64,000 nt of DNA from Symsagittifera roscoffensis (taxonomy: Eukaryota > Xenacoelomorpha > Acoela > Convolutidae). The notes beneath the pieces are model-generated. The model ran no database searches and had not been told where the DNA came from. It saw only the letters and a list, made by a program, of their open reading frames with translations. Positions within the stretch are counted from its first letter, which is position 1. The number at the start of each line of letters is the position of its first letter. A program made the position numbers and the translations under genes. The DNA lies in contig NC_087066.1 in assembly GCF_963678635.1 (NCBI RefSeq), positions 21,171,996 to 21,235,995 of the forward strand, given 5' to 3'. Positions 48,426 through 59,114 of this stretch are shown piece after piece.

Positions 48426-49712
48426 ATGGAATCCATAGTTGACGAGATTACGAAAGGCTTGAAAGGAAAGTTGCAATCACTGGTTCAAATACAGGACCTC
48501 ACAAATGAAGTCTTATTTGATCAGTCGTGGCTGACATCCCAAGTTATCCGATATTTAAAACAACCTTTTATAAGAGTAGTGCTGAAATCAAACAGTTATT
48601 CAATAAGTGTAATTGACGACAGTTACCAAGTAGTCAATAGTTTTGACTGTCAATACGATGATCTCGAGTTCCTAGATTGTGTGATAGCGGGTGAAATTCC
48701 GTCATGTATTTTGGATCTGCTATTAAACCCAAGCGCACCCAAGCTTCTTTGGAATGGCATAATTTTTGTAGAGGTTTCACATGAAGGACGATCAGAAACC
48801 ATACATACGGTGCTTAAGTTCTCCCATGATGTTTTGATGGTGTACCTTAGGAGCCTAAAAACTGCAGAATCCAAAGTGTCCAAGTTTGTTTTGGACTCAA
48901 ATGATGTCGACGTGCAATTTGAGAAAGAAATGCTGGTGGGGTTAAACCCGGATTTGGATCTTGAAATTGAACCGAAAAACTCGCACAAGTTGTGTAATAA
49001 TACAAAAAACAATAAAACTCGTAATGTCAAAAATTTCAAAAATCAATTATCTTTTTGCGCCTCAAGGCGGAATTTGAAAAAGCTGTTGTCTTCCAGAATT
49101 ACTAGCAGGCCTCTGCATTCTATAAACCAGATTAGAAATTACAAACCCTCGAGGTCAGCTGTGTTTCTTAGAAATCACCCTCGTGCTATGCCAAGAAAAA
49201 ACTTTGTGCACTGTTCTCTAATAAAGCCCTCTCAAATATCAGATATTTTGGTCAGGAAACAAGCGAGTTATGATTCTTTGTGGAAGACTAAGCGCGCATC
49301 TCAAGATCCTGAAATTTATGATGATAAGTTATTTGAAATAGAAGAAATTTCGAATGAAAACATGACTGGATGTGTTATTGTCCCTGAAGAAAAGCATACG
49401 ATTGAAGCTTTTGGATCAAACCATTGCGCTGAAATCACAATTTCACGTCGTGAACCAGATGACTTTTTTCTAGGCGAGTTAAGAGTGATTCAACGAAGTA
49501 TTCCAAACAGAAGCAACGTTAGTCCCTCTGGTTCATCGAGTGCCAGTCTGCCGCCGATCGTAATGAATGAGAAATACTGTCGGTTCGAGCTGGGATCTAT
49601 GATGACGGTTGAGAAATATATTTTTGAGTATATAAGAATGATTTCAGAGCGCGATCGAACGCCGAAACACACAGTTACGTATTTGAGGAAAAATCAGCCA
49701 AGTACATTGTAA
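48426..49712 (+). CDS. SPT20 (SUPT20H) homologue, SAGA-complex subunit, divergent and intronless
   Basis: 428 residues from an ATG after CACATCT, TAA stop. Scattered but ordered matches to animal SPT20: the YSISVI segment, FLDCVIAGEIPSCILDLL (like LLEYLDAEELPPILVDLL), NGIIFVEVSHEGR (like GCVIAEIRDYR), a TVLKFSHDVLMVYLRSL strand, KEMLVGLNPDLDLEIEP (like ESQLILATAEPLCLDPS), a late EITISRREPDDFFLGEL (like LTILQSLGDPLYYGKI) and CRFELGSMMTVEKYI (like WFIIGSKTDAERVV). SPT20 holds the SAGA transcription coactivator together in the nucleus. The Gln-rich C-terminal half of the vertebrate protein is absent. A TGTTTCAG acceptor lies 47 bases before the ATG. A retrocopy or lineage paralogue is possible. 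Confidence 0.7.
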   Translation: MESIVDEITKGLKGKLQSLVQIQDLTNEVLFDQSWLTSQVIRYLKQPFIRVVLKSNSYSISVIDDSYQVVNSFDCQYDDLEFLDCVIAGEIPSCILDLLLNPSAPKLLWNGIIFVEVSHEGRSETIHTVLKFSHDVLMVYLRSLKTAESKVSKFVLDSNDVDVQFEKEMLVGLNPDLDLEIEPKNSHKLCNNTKNNKTRNVKNFKNQLSFCASRRNLKKLLSSRITSRPLHSINQIRNYKPSRSAVFLRNHPRAMPRKNFVHCSLIKPSQISDILVRKQASYDSLWKTKRASQDPEIYDDKLFEIEEISNENMTGCVIVPEEKHTIEAFGSNHCAEITISRREPDDFFLGELRVIQRSIPNRSNVSPSGSSSASLPPIVMNEKYCRFELGSMMTVEKYIFEYIRMISERDRTPKHTVTYLRKNQPSTL

Positions 49713-49767
49713 ATGTCTGTGAATGAAATGAATTTATTTGTCCAATTTAAAATGAATATTTATTTTA

Positions 49768-52565
49768 GTTCTTGTAGAATTGTAAATTCCAATTAATAAG
49801 AAAAGCATATGACTTCTAATGACTTATTATCCAATCATCTTCTGCGCTTCAGTGTAAAAAAGGTTGTCTTCAGTAAACATATATAAAATTTTACAGTGTT
49901 TTTTTTTCAATCAGGCGAGAAAAAAAACGAACTTAAGTTAAGCTATTGAGTTTTGATTATAGTTTTGAAATTGCCAAAATTTCATTTTGGTTCTTTCCCA
50001 GTTTCCCACACACCCTCGTAAAATCACAACATAAGTTGTCCAAATAAACTGGGCGACATTGAAAGCGCATCATGAAGATTTTCGCTGAACTTTTATTCTA
50101 AATAGAATTGTGGTTGTAGAAAGTGTGAAATCTTGCAAACTAACGCTTTTGAAGCAAATTTGATCGCATTTCAGCAACTAGTTTACGTTTGTTTCTTTTT
50201 GTTCCGACCATTGAAAATGGGAAGGAACTTTGTATTCGGGTGTGTTTTAGTTTTTTTCTTTTTGTTTTCCACGCTAAACCAACTACCACAAATAATCAAT
50301 GGACTGGGTTGAGTGATATATCATTTTAAAGCCCTTTCAGTCGTGATTCAAACCAGTCAGTGTTGAGAAAAAATTGTTTGAAATTTTTGCTTTTCCGTCT
50401 TAATTCGAGCGAATAAGGCAAGCGAACAGGGAACAGGCTTACAACAGCCTAATTAGGAGAACTTTCAAATTTAAGCCCTAAAAACTTAATTTCAGGCAAT
50501 TTAATTTTATTTTGAGTTTTTAAGCTCCATTCTGGGAAACAAAGTTTGAAAAAAAAAATTGATTTTTTTTCGTTTTTCTAGTCAATTTTCTGTAAAAAAA
50601 TTTTGTTGTCTTATTTGCCTGTATTACTATGAATTTTCAATATGCCTAAAATATACTTTTACATAAGACTTTTTTTATCACACTACGCAGAAAAACTAAT
50701 TTGAAAAAAAGCTTTATTTTGTATTTTTTAAAGACTATGGTCGGAACATTCTGGAATATGGAATCAGGTATAACATAAGCCGTTATTTACGTTGTTTTTG
50801 CCATAAAGTTTTTCAAAGCTTATTTTCCATGCAAAACGTCAAAATCTGTTGCAAAATTAGTTTTTTTTTCTTTGAAATGCCTATTTTCAAAGATGATTTT
50901 GGAGACAACATTCACTGGGAGTTTAAAATTTTTTTTACATAGACCAAGAGCAAATGATCAAAACTGGCCTCTATGAAATGATCGATATTCGGTTTCAAAG
51001 ACTCACCATATTTTTCTGGGGCTGAAAAGGCCAGTTTTCACCATCTGCGTAATGGTTTCAAAATGTGCGAAATTGTTCGATACAGTTTTTTTTCCCGCTC
51101 ATTCGAAAAAGAGTTCACTCCTATGCAAATTTAAGTGCAGATGATGAAAACTGGCTTAACCGGAATAAGCTGGTAAGTCTTGTAAACCAAATTTTTTAAA
51201 TTTTATTGAGAGCAGCTTTGATCATATACCCCCTGTAAAAATGGTCTATTTTTAAATTGGTCTATATAAAAATCTATCTACTATATGTTTAAATGCGGGC
51301 TTCACTATCTATCTCTCCATGCTTAAGCTTTTTCAACGTAATCTTTTTGCATGTTTTACAAAAGATTTTTTTTACGTTTGAAGTCAGTGTTTATTTCGAC
51401 AAGTTTGAAATTAGCAACATAGTAGTGGGATGCTGTCAGGGTTTCCCCGCGGTGTTGCGATTTTGGCCTCCATATATGAATGAGCAAATCCTTTTAGGTT
51501 ACGAGATACGGCAGTCTTCGAGATTTTTCAGAAAATTCTAGAAAACTTAATTTTCAAAAGTTTCTGAAAATTTGAATTTCTCAACTTTTTATTTAGGGGC
51601 TGTCAGGATACTCCAAGGGGTTGCGAATCTTACCTCCAAATCTCACTTCTCAAATTCTTGTAGTTTTCGAGATATGACTTTTTTAAATGATTTTCAAATT
51701 CAAAAACTTTGAAGATCTCAATCCTGTAGTTGGAAACTTTGTTCTTGTAGAATTGTAAATTCCAATTAATAACAATTTATTGTTCTTCTAATGACTTATT
51801 ATCCAATCATCTTCTGCGCTTCAGTGTAAAAAAGGTTGTCTTCAGTAAACATATATAAAATTTTACAGTGTTTTTTTTTCAATCAGGCGAGAAAAAAAAC
51901 GAACTTAAGTTAAGCTATTGAGTTTTGATTATAGTTTTGAAATTGCCAAAATTTCATTTTGGTTCTTTCCCAGTTTCCCACACACCCTCGTAAAATCACA
52001 ACATAAGTTGTCCAAATAAACTGGGCGACATTGAAACACTGAAAGCGCATCATGAAGATTTTCGCTGAACTTTTATTCTAAATAGAATTGTGGTTGTAGA
52101 AAGTGTGAAATCTTGCAAACTTGCTTCACTATCTATCTCTCCATGCTTAAGCTTTTTCAACGTAGTCTTTTTGCATGTTTTACAAAAGATTTTTTTTACG
52201 TTTGAAGTCAGTGTTTATTTCGACAAGTTTGAAATTAGCAACATAGTAGTGGGATGCTGTCAGGGTTTCCCCGCGGTGTTGCGATTTTGGCCTCCATATA
52301 TGAATGAGCAAATCCTTTTAGGTTACGAGATACGGCAGTCTTCGAGATTTTTCAGAAAATTCTAGAAAACTTAATTTTCAAAAGTTTCTGAAAATTTGAA
52401 TTTCTCAACCTTTTATTTAGGGGCTGTCAGGATACTCTAAGGGGTTGCGAATCTTACCTCCAAATCTCACTTCTCAAATTCTTGTAGTTTTCGAGATATG
52501 ACTTTTTTAAATGATTTTCAAATTCAAAAACTTTGAAGATCTCAATCCTGTAGTTGGAAACTTTG
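49768..52565 (+). repeat. Duplication mosaic next to SPT20
   Basis: Segment 49768-50141 recurs at 51741-52121, and segment 51299-51741 recurs at 52123-52565 (offset 824). The second copies abut directly, so 51741-52565 equals the earlier stretch with its middle (50142-51298) missing. The copies differ by a few bases and an 8-bp insertion. 50170-50850 is an R3 repeat. Confidence 0.85.
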
Positions 52566-54850
52566 AGAGTAATCTCAGGAGTGGAGTTGCGAGTCTTGCC
52601 TCTAAATTTGACTGCTCAAATCCTTGTATTTTTTGAGATTTGACGTTTTTCAGGATTTTTCAAAGAAATTAGATATAAAGAACTTCAAAAAATTTGAAGT
52701 TCCCATCTCTATAGTGATGCTTTTTCAGGGTACTCCCAGGAGTTGCGAATTTTACATGTTTGAAAGTAAAATTATCCCAGGAGTTGCGAATTTTACTTTC
52801 AAACATGACTGCTAAAATTTTTTGACGTTTTTCAAAACATGACTGCTAAAATTCTTGTAGTTTTCGAGATATGATTTTTTGACGTTTTTGAATGCTAAAA
52901 TTTGAAGTTCCCATCTCTAGTTGCGAATTTATGAAGTTTTTCAGAAAACTTAACTTTAATTTTTTGACGTTTTTCAGGAGTTGCGAATTTTACTTTCAAA
53001 CATGACTGCTAAAATTTTTTGACGTTTTTCAAACATGACTGCTGAAATTCTTGTAGTTTTCGAGATATGATTTTTTGACGTTTTTGACTGCTAAAATTTG
53101 AAGTTCCCATCTCTAGTTGCGAATTTTAAGAAGTTTTTCAGAAAACTTAAATTTAATTTTTTGACGTTTTTCAGGAGTTGCGAATTTTACTTTCAAACAT
53201 GACTGCTAAAATTTTTTGACGTTTTTCAAACATGACTGCTGAAATTCTTGTAGTTTTCGAGATATGATTTTTTGACGTTTTTGACTGCTAAAATTTGAAG
53301 TTCCCATCTCTAGTTGCGAATTTTAAGTTTTTCAGAAAAATTAAATTGAATTTTTTTAATGTTTTTGACGTTTTTCAAGGAGTTGCGAATTTTAATTTCA
53401 AACATGACTGCTAAAATTTTTTGACGTTTTTCAAAACATGAAATTCCTAACCCTTCAGCTGGGGGCCGCTAGGGAACTCTCAGGGGTTGCAAATCTTTCC
53501 TCCAAATCTCAGTACTCAATCCTTATAGTTTTTGAGGTATGACAATGTTTTTTGATTTTTTCAAGATTTTTCATAGCAACTAGATATAAAAAAATTTCAA
53601 CTTAAAATATGGAGTTCCCATCTCTCTAGTGAGCCTCTTTCAGGGTACTCCCAGGAGTTGTAAATCTTGCTACCAAATACGTCTGCTCAAATCTTTTGAG
53701 ATATGATGTTTCCTATGATTTTTTCTAAAGGTTTCCAGAAAACTTAAATTTATTTTTTTCTTCAAAATTTGAAATTCCTAACCCTTTAGTTGGAGGCCAT
53801 TAGGGAACTCTCAGGGGTTGCAAATCTTTTCTCTAAATCTCAGTACTCAAATCCTGGTAGTTTTTAAGATATGAAGTTTTATGATTTTTTCAAAAAACTT
53901 GAGTTTTAAAAAATTCAAAAGTTTTGAAGATCTCAATCCTGTAGTTGAAAACTGTGAGAGTACTCTCAGGAGTTGCAAGTATTGCCTTTGAATTAAATAT
54001 GATTGTTCAAATCCTTATAGTTTTTGAGATTTGACGTTTTTTATGGTTTTCTCAAGATTTTTCATAGAAATTAGATATAAAAAATTTTGACACAATTTCA
54101 AGTTCCCACCTCTATAGTGAGCCTTTTTCAGGGTATTCCCAAGATTTTTAAATCTTGCTTCCAAATATGACTGCTCAAAGCTTTGTAGTTTTTGAGATAT
54201 GATGTTTCTTATGATTTTTTCCAAAATTTTCCAGAAAACTTAAAATTATTTTTTTTCTTCAAAGTTTGCAATTTCTAACCCTGTAGTTGGGGTCTGTCAG
54301 AGAAATCTCAGGGGTTGGAATCTTGCCTTTAAGAAGGCTGCTCAAATCTTTGTAGTTTTTAAGATATGACGTTTTTTGTTTTTTTCTTAAAAAAATTCAG
54401 ATAACTTAAATTTGATTTTTTTTTAAATTTGAAATTCCTAGCCTTTAGTTGGCGACTGTCAAAACAGTCTCAGGAGTTGCGAATCTTGTCGTCAATTTGA
54501 TTACTCAAGTTGTTGAAATTTTCGAGATATGAATTTTTTTTCTCAAAATTTCTCAATTTGAAATTCCCAACCCTGTAGTTGGGTTTGGTTTTGTGACAGT
54601 ACTCTTATGAGTTGCAAATCTTGCGTTCAAATGCGACTGCTCTTTGTTTTGAGTTTACGCAATGTGAGGTTTCTTAGTTCATTTAAAAAATTTTCAAAGT
54701 TTATTTCTTAGTTCATTTAGAATAAAAAAATTTTATGATTTTTCAAAATTTGAATTAAAAAAGTTTGCAAAACTACCAACCCTGTAATTGGTTGCTGTCA
54801 GGGTACACTCAAAGGAAGCATATCTTATTTTCAATGTATGCGGTTTTTAT
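51420..54850 (+). repeat. Degenerate satellite array, unit about 165 bp
   Basis: Some 18-20 units repeat the phrases CTGTCAGGGTACTCTCAGGA, GTTGCGAATCTTGCCTCCAA, GACTGCTCAAATCCTTGTAG, TTTTCGAGATATGACG and CCCATCTCTAGT. Between about 52740 and 53440 a higher-order unit of 196-197 bp recurs three times (landmark ATTCTTGTAG at 52851, 53047, 53244). The array ends at about 54850. No coding frame persists across units. Confidence 0.85.
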
Positions 54851-55281
54851 GAATTGTTAAAAATTCGAAGCACCGTAGGTGCGCTACACGCTAGTTTTAT
54901 TTTAACTCCCAGTGAATGTTGTCCAAAATCATCTTTGAAAACCTGAAATTGTGTTCAATTTTGTCCACTAGTGTATCTATCGGAGCAAGCTAGTAGTTTT
55001 CTCAAATTTTCAAAAATCTACCTTCAACAATTTTTGGCTCATCGAAGTTTTGCTTTTGCGTTTTGAATGTCGCCCAGTATGTTATTTAAACGTTAGTTTG
55101 CACCGAAGAAAGCTTGTGTAATACTTTGTTCACGCTCATTTATTTATTTCTGTGAAGAACATCAGAAGTCATTCTAAATAGGTTGTCGTAAATCGAGTTT
55201 CAGGAAAAAAAATTGAACGAGGAAAGAGCCAACCAGCTGTGCTGTTAACTTTGGTTGAGTCTGTCTGCTTTTCAGAAGAAA

Positions 55282-58200
55282 ATGGCAAGAGTACCGAAGG
55301 AGTTCCTCGTAGAAGTAAATGCGCCTGAGTATTAAATTGATTTCAGTACTTTAATTTTTCTCTGTATGCCAAAGATGGTGCTCTTTTAGTATCCGAGCAA
55401 ATTTGACGTAGAGAGGGAGGCCAATAATGCGCTGTCGTGCTACAAATCTCTTCAAGTTGTTGGTGAATTAATCGGTAAGTGCAGATTTTAACTACAGTGC
55501 TGATTTAATTAGCCAAATGAAACGAATGGAACCTGTAGCGTTTCACTCCAATGCATTTTACTTTGGCCAAAAATTGTTCCAGAAAAAATGGCTTAATTTT
55601 GACAAAAGTAATGATGCATTCTGTTTGGTGTATTTGGCTTACAATTCGTTTGTTTCGCATGGTTTAAAATTTTCATTAAATAAAATAAGATTAAAGCATA
55701 CCAGCAGATTCATCAACTAGATATACAGCAATTTTTCCTTGATCAAAAATTTTCTTCCTTATCACCAAAGCTAAGCACAAGGCCCTTACGAGCTTACATC
55801 GACAGGAAACGAACCAACTATGACTGCAATTTTTCCTCTAGAAGTATGAACGGATCTGAGACCAAGAGTTAAGTTTAAATTGATAGATACCAAGTAAAAA
55901 ATATGTACCAAGTAAAATGTAATGGTGTCAAAAAATGAGCTTATGCTTTTTTGGTTTTCTAACATTTTATGATCAAAAATTTAATAAATAAATTTGTTAA
56001 ATTGGTATCTGTTTCTCATTTCATCAAATATGTGCGGCTTATTGGAGTATTTATACAATTGAGACTTGTCATTTATACAATTTTGTTCGCCTGTCATATT
56101 TTTGGAACAAGTTTTTTTGCTCTAAGAATTGCAAAAATCGAGCATTTATTTCTCGTTGTCTTTCAATTTGGAAAACAATTTCGCTTCTAGACAATTTTCC
56201 AAGTCGTTTAACTCATCCAAGTCCAAAGGTCTAGCTTTAGAAAAGTGTTCTTGTTTCTGAAAAAAAATTCGAATAACCATTCCAAATTGATAACGTTTTG
56301 CTCCTTTTCGCCTCTGTGTTAAAAGTGACCTCTTAATTGGAAATTTCACTGTAGCATTAGAAATTTGCGTAGCATCTGTTCTTTGCTTTATTTGAGGCTA
56401 GTGTTTGGTACCTATTAAGCGTCCATGTCTGAGTGGCTAGTATGTGAGACTCTTAATCTCTAGGTCGTAGGTTCGAATCTCAGACTTAGCCGAATTTTTA
56501 CTACTTTGAGGCTTATTTCTAAATTTGCTTATTGCTCTTATAGAGCTGCTTGTTTTCGTGTTTTGGCTAGTATTTGCGAAGCCAAGTTTCGCCTCTGTGA
56601 TTACTACTTTCCTCGAACATGTTGTGATTAGTGCGATCATCATACGAAAACTGTGTAGAGAAATGATTTAAACTTTTACTGGAGTTTGTATCCATCATTT
56701 TAGTTAAATTTGCCTTTCTTGTCTTCGGGAATGGTGCCTTACGCTTGTCTCTGTCTACATCCACTCCTGTTTCAATTTGTGTTTTTGACATTTTTCAGCT
56801 TTCTTGCTTTGAAGTTTTTTTGTTCATGGTTCCGCCGGCTGAAACAAATGGCCTAATTTCGATCTTTTCTTTGGTTTAATCTGATTGCATCAAAGTATTT
56901 TTTGTGGCAGTTCTTGATTCCAGTTTGTTTGAAAGAAATTTGAACTTTTTTCGAATATATTTGTTTCCATCTGAATTTTTTTCGGAATTATTATTTTTTC
57001 ATCAGTTTCCTTCAATCTCCATCCAACATAGATTGCCTATTTCTCAAACTTTTATCAGGAGGGGGATGGTGATGAGATTTTATCTACGAAAGGCGTTTAT
57101 ACTCAGTCTTACGTCAGTTAAATCAGCTGCATTTCATGAAGTAGAATTCTTAAGGCTTTGTTATGCATAGCTGTCAACCCCGCTTCTCCAAGTTTTGTCT
57201 CTTTTTAAGCATAAGGGTAGTTTGCCTCAATATAATATGAATTTACGCGATGACTATCGTATATCCACTCACAGTTTGAGCTACCAGGGCGGAGTGGCCC
57301 CTCAGAAGAAGAAGCTATACCACGATCAGCGAACATGCGTTAACTGACAATTGGTCTAACTATTTATCATTTTGCCGATAGCAAAATGAAGCAAAGTATA
57401 TAACATTAAACGCTAGGTTCAAAAGCTATGTTTCTGTTAGTTATGTGCGAAGTTTTTTAAGCGATGTTATTTTATCCTCATGAGTTATATCTGCTAACTT
57501 CATGTACCAACCATGCGGTAAAACTTCATGACGTCACTGCATTAGTCGTATGTTCCTATAAAAACCAGGGTGTGAGGTTGGTCCCCAGTGTGCGAAGTTT
57601 TCTTTTTCAAAAGTTTATTTCCTTCAACGTTTTTTTTTGGTATTTTCTACAAATTTACCGAGAATTTTTTTGCTTTTGACTGCCATGTGCAGCTTTGCCT
57701 CTCTGTAATAATGAAACTTATGCGTAGACAGTCGCTGAATAGTTAAGTAACATGCTCTAGATCTATAGGTCGTTTTAAATCTCCGAGAATGTAGAAATTA
57801 TATATCTTTCAGATTCTCTTTCCTTGTTGATTCATCAGTAGACATTTTTTTCTTGTTTGCCTTGTTTTGAACCGGTGCTTTCAAATATCAAATTTTCTGA
57901 TGATAATGGGCCGTAATCTGGTTTGACTTGTTTAAAGCAGTCAAAAGAGTTCTATTTAGTGTTCAATAATTACAATCAATTTTTTGTTGTATCTTTATTC
58001 GCAGGTGAATAATTGTGATTTTTTAGTTTATTCAAATGGAGCCGGCAAAAATTTGATCAGCTTGAGGGGAACTATTCCTGTCAAGTATCAGGGTGTTCAA
58101 TACAACATCCCAATAAATGTCCACTTGCCTGAAGTGTTTCCAAACCAGCCTCCCATTATCCATGTGACACCCACGATTGATATGGTTGTGAAACCCACGA

Positions 58201-58723
58201 ACATTGTGGACTCAAATGGACTGGTGACGCCACAGTATATGACTGGTTGGCGGAGCAAGTCCCATAAGTTGCCCCAGTGCCTTCATCAGGTTGTTTCCGA
58301 GTTCGGAAAGAACCCACCGGTGATTGCAAAGCCACCGCAGATGCAGGTTCCCCCGCCAGGAGCGTGTAAGTTCATGAGAAAAAACTTGCGATACATTCAG
58401 AAATACAATTTACTGTAAACAAACAAAACACAGAATAAACTTGCATTTTTTTAAATTTAAAAGTATCAAAAAGAAATCAGCGTTTGTTTTAGCTAGCTTG
58501 AGGGTTAATGATCTGTTTTACATGACAATTATTTTCATGATTACATGCAGTGTGAAATTGTGTAATTCTTTCAGATGGGACGAACCCACCCCCTTATAAT
58601 CCCGCTGGTGTGCCCATGGGCCAAGCTCCTCCGAACGAAATGTACCCGCAGCTGAACCCGCCGCCTCCTGTCTACGCACAGCCACCGGCTGAACAGGAGA
58701 ACCCACTCCCAGAAAAGAAATGA
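55282..58723 (+). CDS. TSG101-like UEV-only protein (first of two tandem genes)
   Basis: Exons 55282-55314, 55390-55474, 58027-58365 and 58575-58723 (TGA) total 606 nt, 201 residues. All introns are GT-AG with phases 0,1,1. The protein is a UEV domain: FDVEREANNALSCYKSL, then LRGTIPVKYQGVQYNIPI, LPEVFPNQPPI and GLVTPQYMTGW. A short P-rich tail and stop follow, with no coiled coil or steadiness box. TSG101 is the ESCRT-I subunit that binds ubiquitin and P(T/S)AP peptides; UEVs lack the E2 catalytic cysteine. Residues matching the human PTAP pocket Y63, Y68 and M95 are kept, but F142 is Ile. The acceptor TTTTCAG sits six bases before the ATG. AATAAA at 58763 ends the gene. It may act as a regulator of the full-length paralogue at 59115. 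Confidence 0.85.
56330..56601 (+). mobile_element. SINE copy, best preserved tRNA-Lys-like module
   Basis: The 5' extension (56330-56414) leads to CTGAGTGGCTAGTATGTGAG, ACTCTTAATCTCTAGGTCG and TAGGTTCGAATCTCAG. The stretch GAGACTCTTAATCTC equals the anticodon arm of tRNA-Lys(CUU). The body and a TTTGCGAAGCC...TTTCGCCTCTGTG tail follow. It lies in the long intron of the UEV-only gene. Confidence 0.8.
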
Positions 58724-58762
58724 ATGGCATTGCAAAATGTTCGAAAAGCCTGTAAATAATCC

Positions 58763-58768
58763 AATAAA
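58763..58768 (+). terminator. Polyadenylation signal AATAAA of the UEV-only gene
   Basis: A canonical AATAAA lies 40 bases after the TGA of the first TSG101-type gene, with more copies at 58938 and 58951 before the second gene's ATG at 59115. A stop plus poly(A) signal supports a real 3' end here rather than a longer transcript reading through to the second UEV. Confidence 0.65.
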
Positions 58769-59114
58769 CAAAATATTGCTTGAGTTCAGTGCTCTCAAAG
58801 GCTGCCCTTTAGATCATTTAACGCTTTAACTTCTTGTGACATATTTTTATACTACTTAGTATATTTTCTATTTGTCCTAATTGGACTCACATGTACAAAA
58901 TTGTTTCTATTCGAATGTCCATATTAAAAAATTTGTAAATAAACTATCGGAATAAAACAAACGAATGTTAATTCAGTGTTAACAGCGTATTCTTCCTTTT
59001 TCAGGTGCACATCACCACTTGTTCTATTCTTTCCATAGTAAAGGAAAAAGTCATGCTGTCAATTTTGCAAGTTCTGATTTGCTATAATGTATGTTCCGAA
59101 TTTTTCAGATTACA

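Noticed and set aside
51293-51541. 82- and 91-codon ORFs duplicated at 51293 and 52090
   Set aside because: They lie in the duplicated, satellite-like DNA; the frame does not persist in the other units and no domain is visible.
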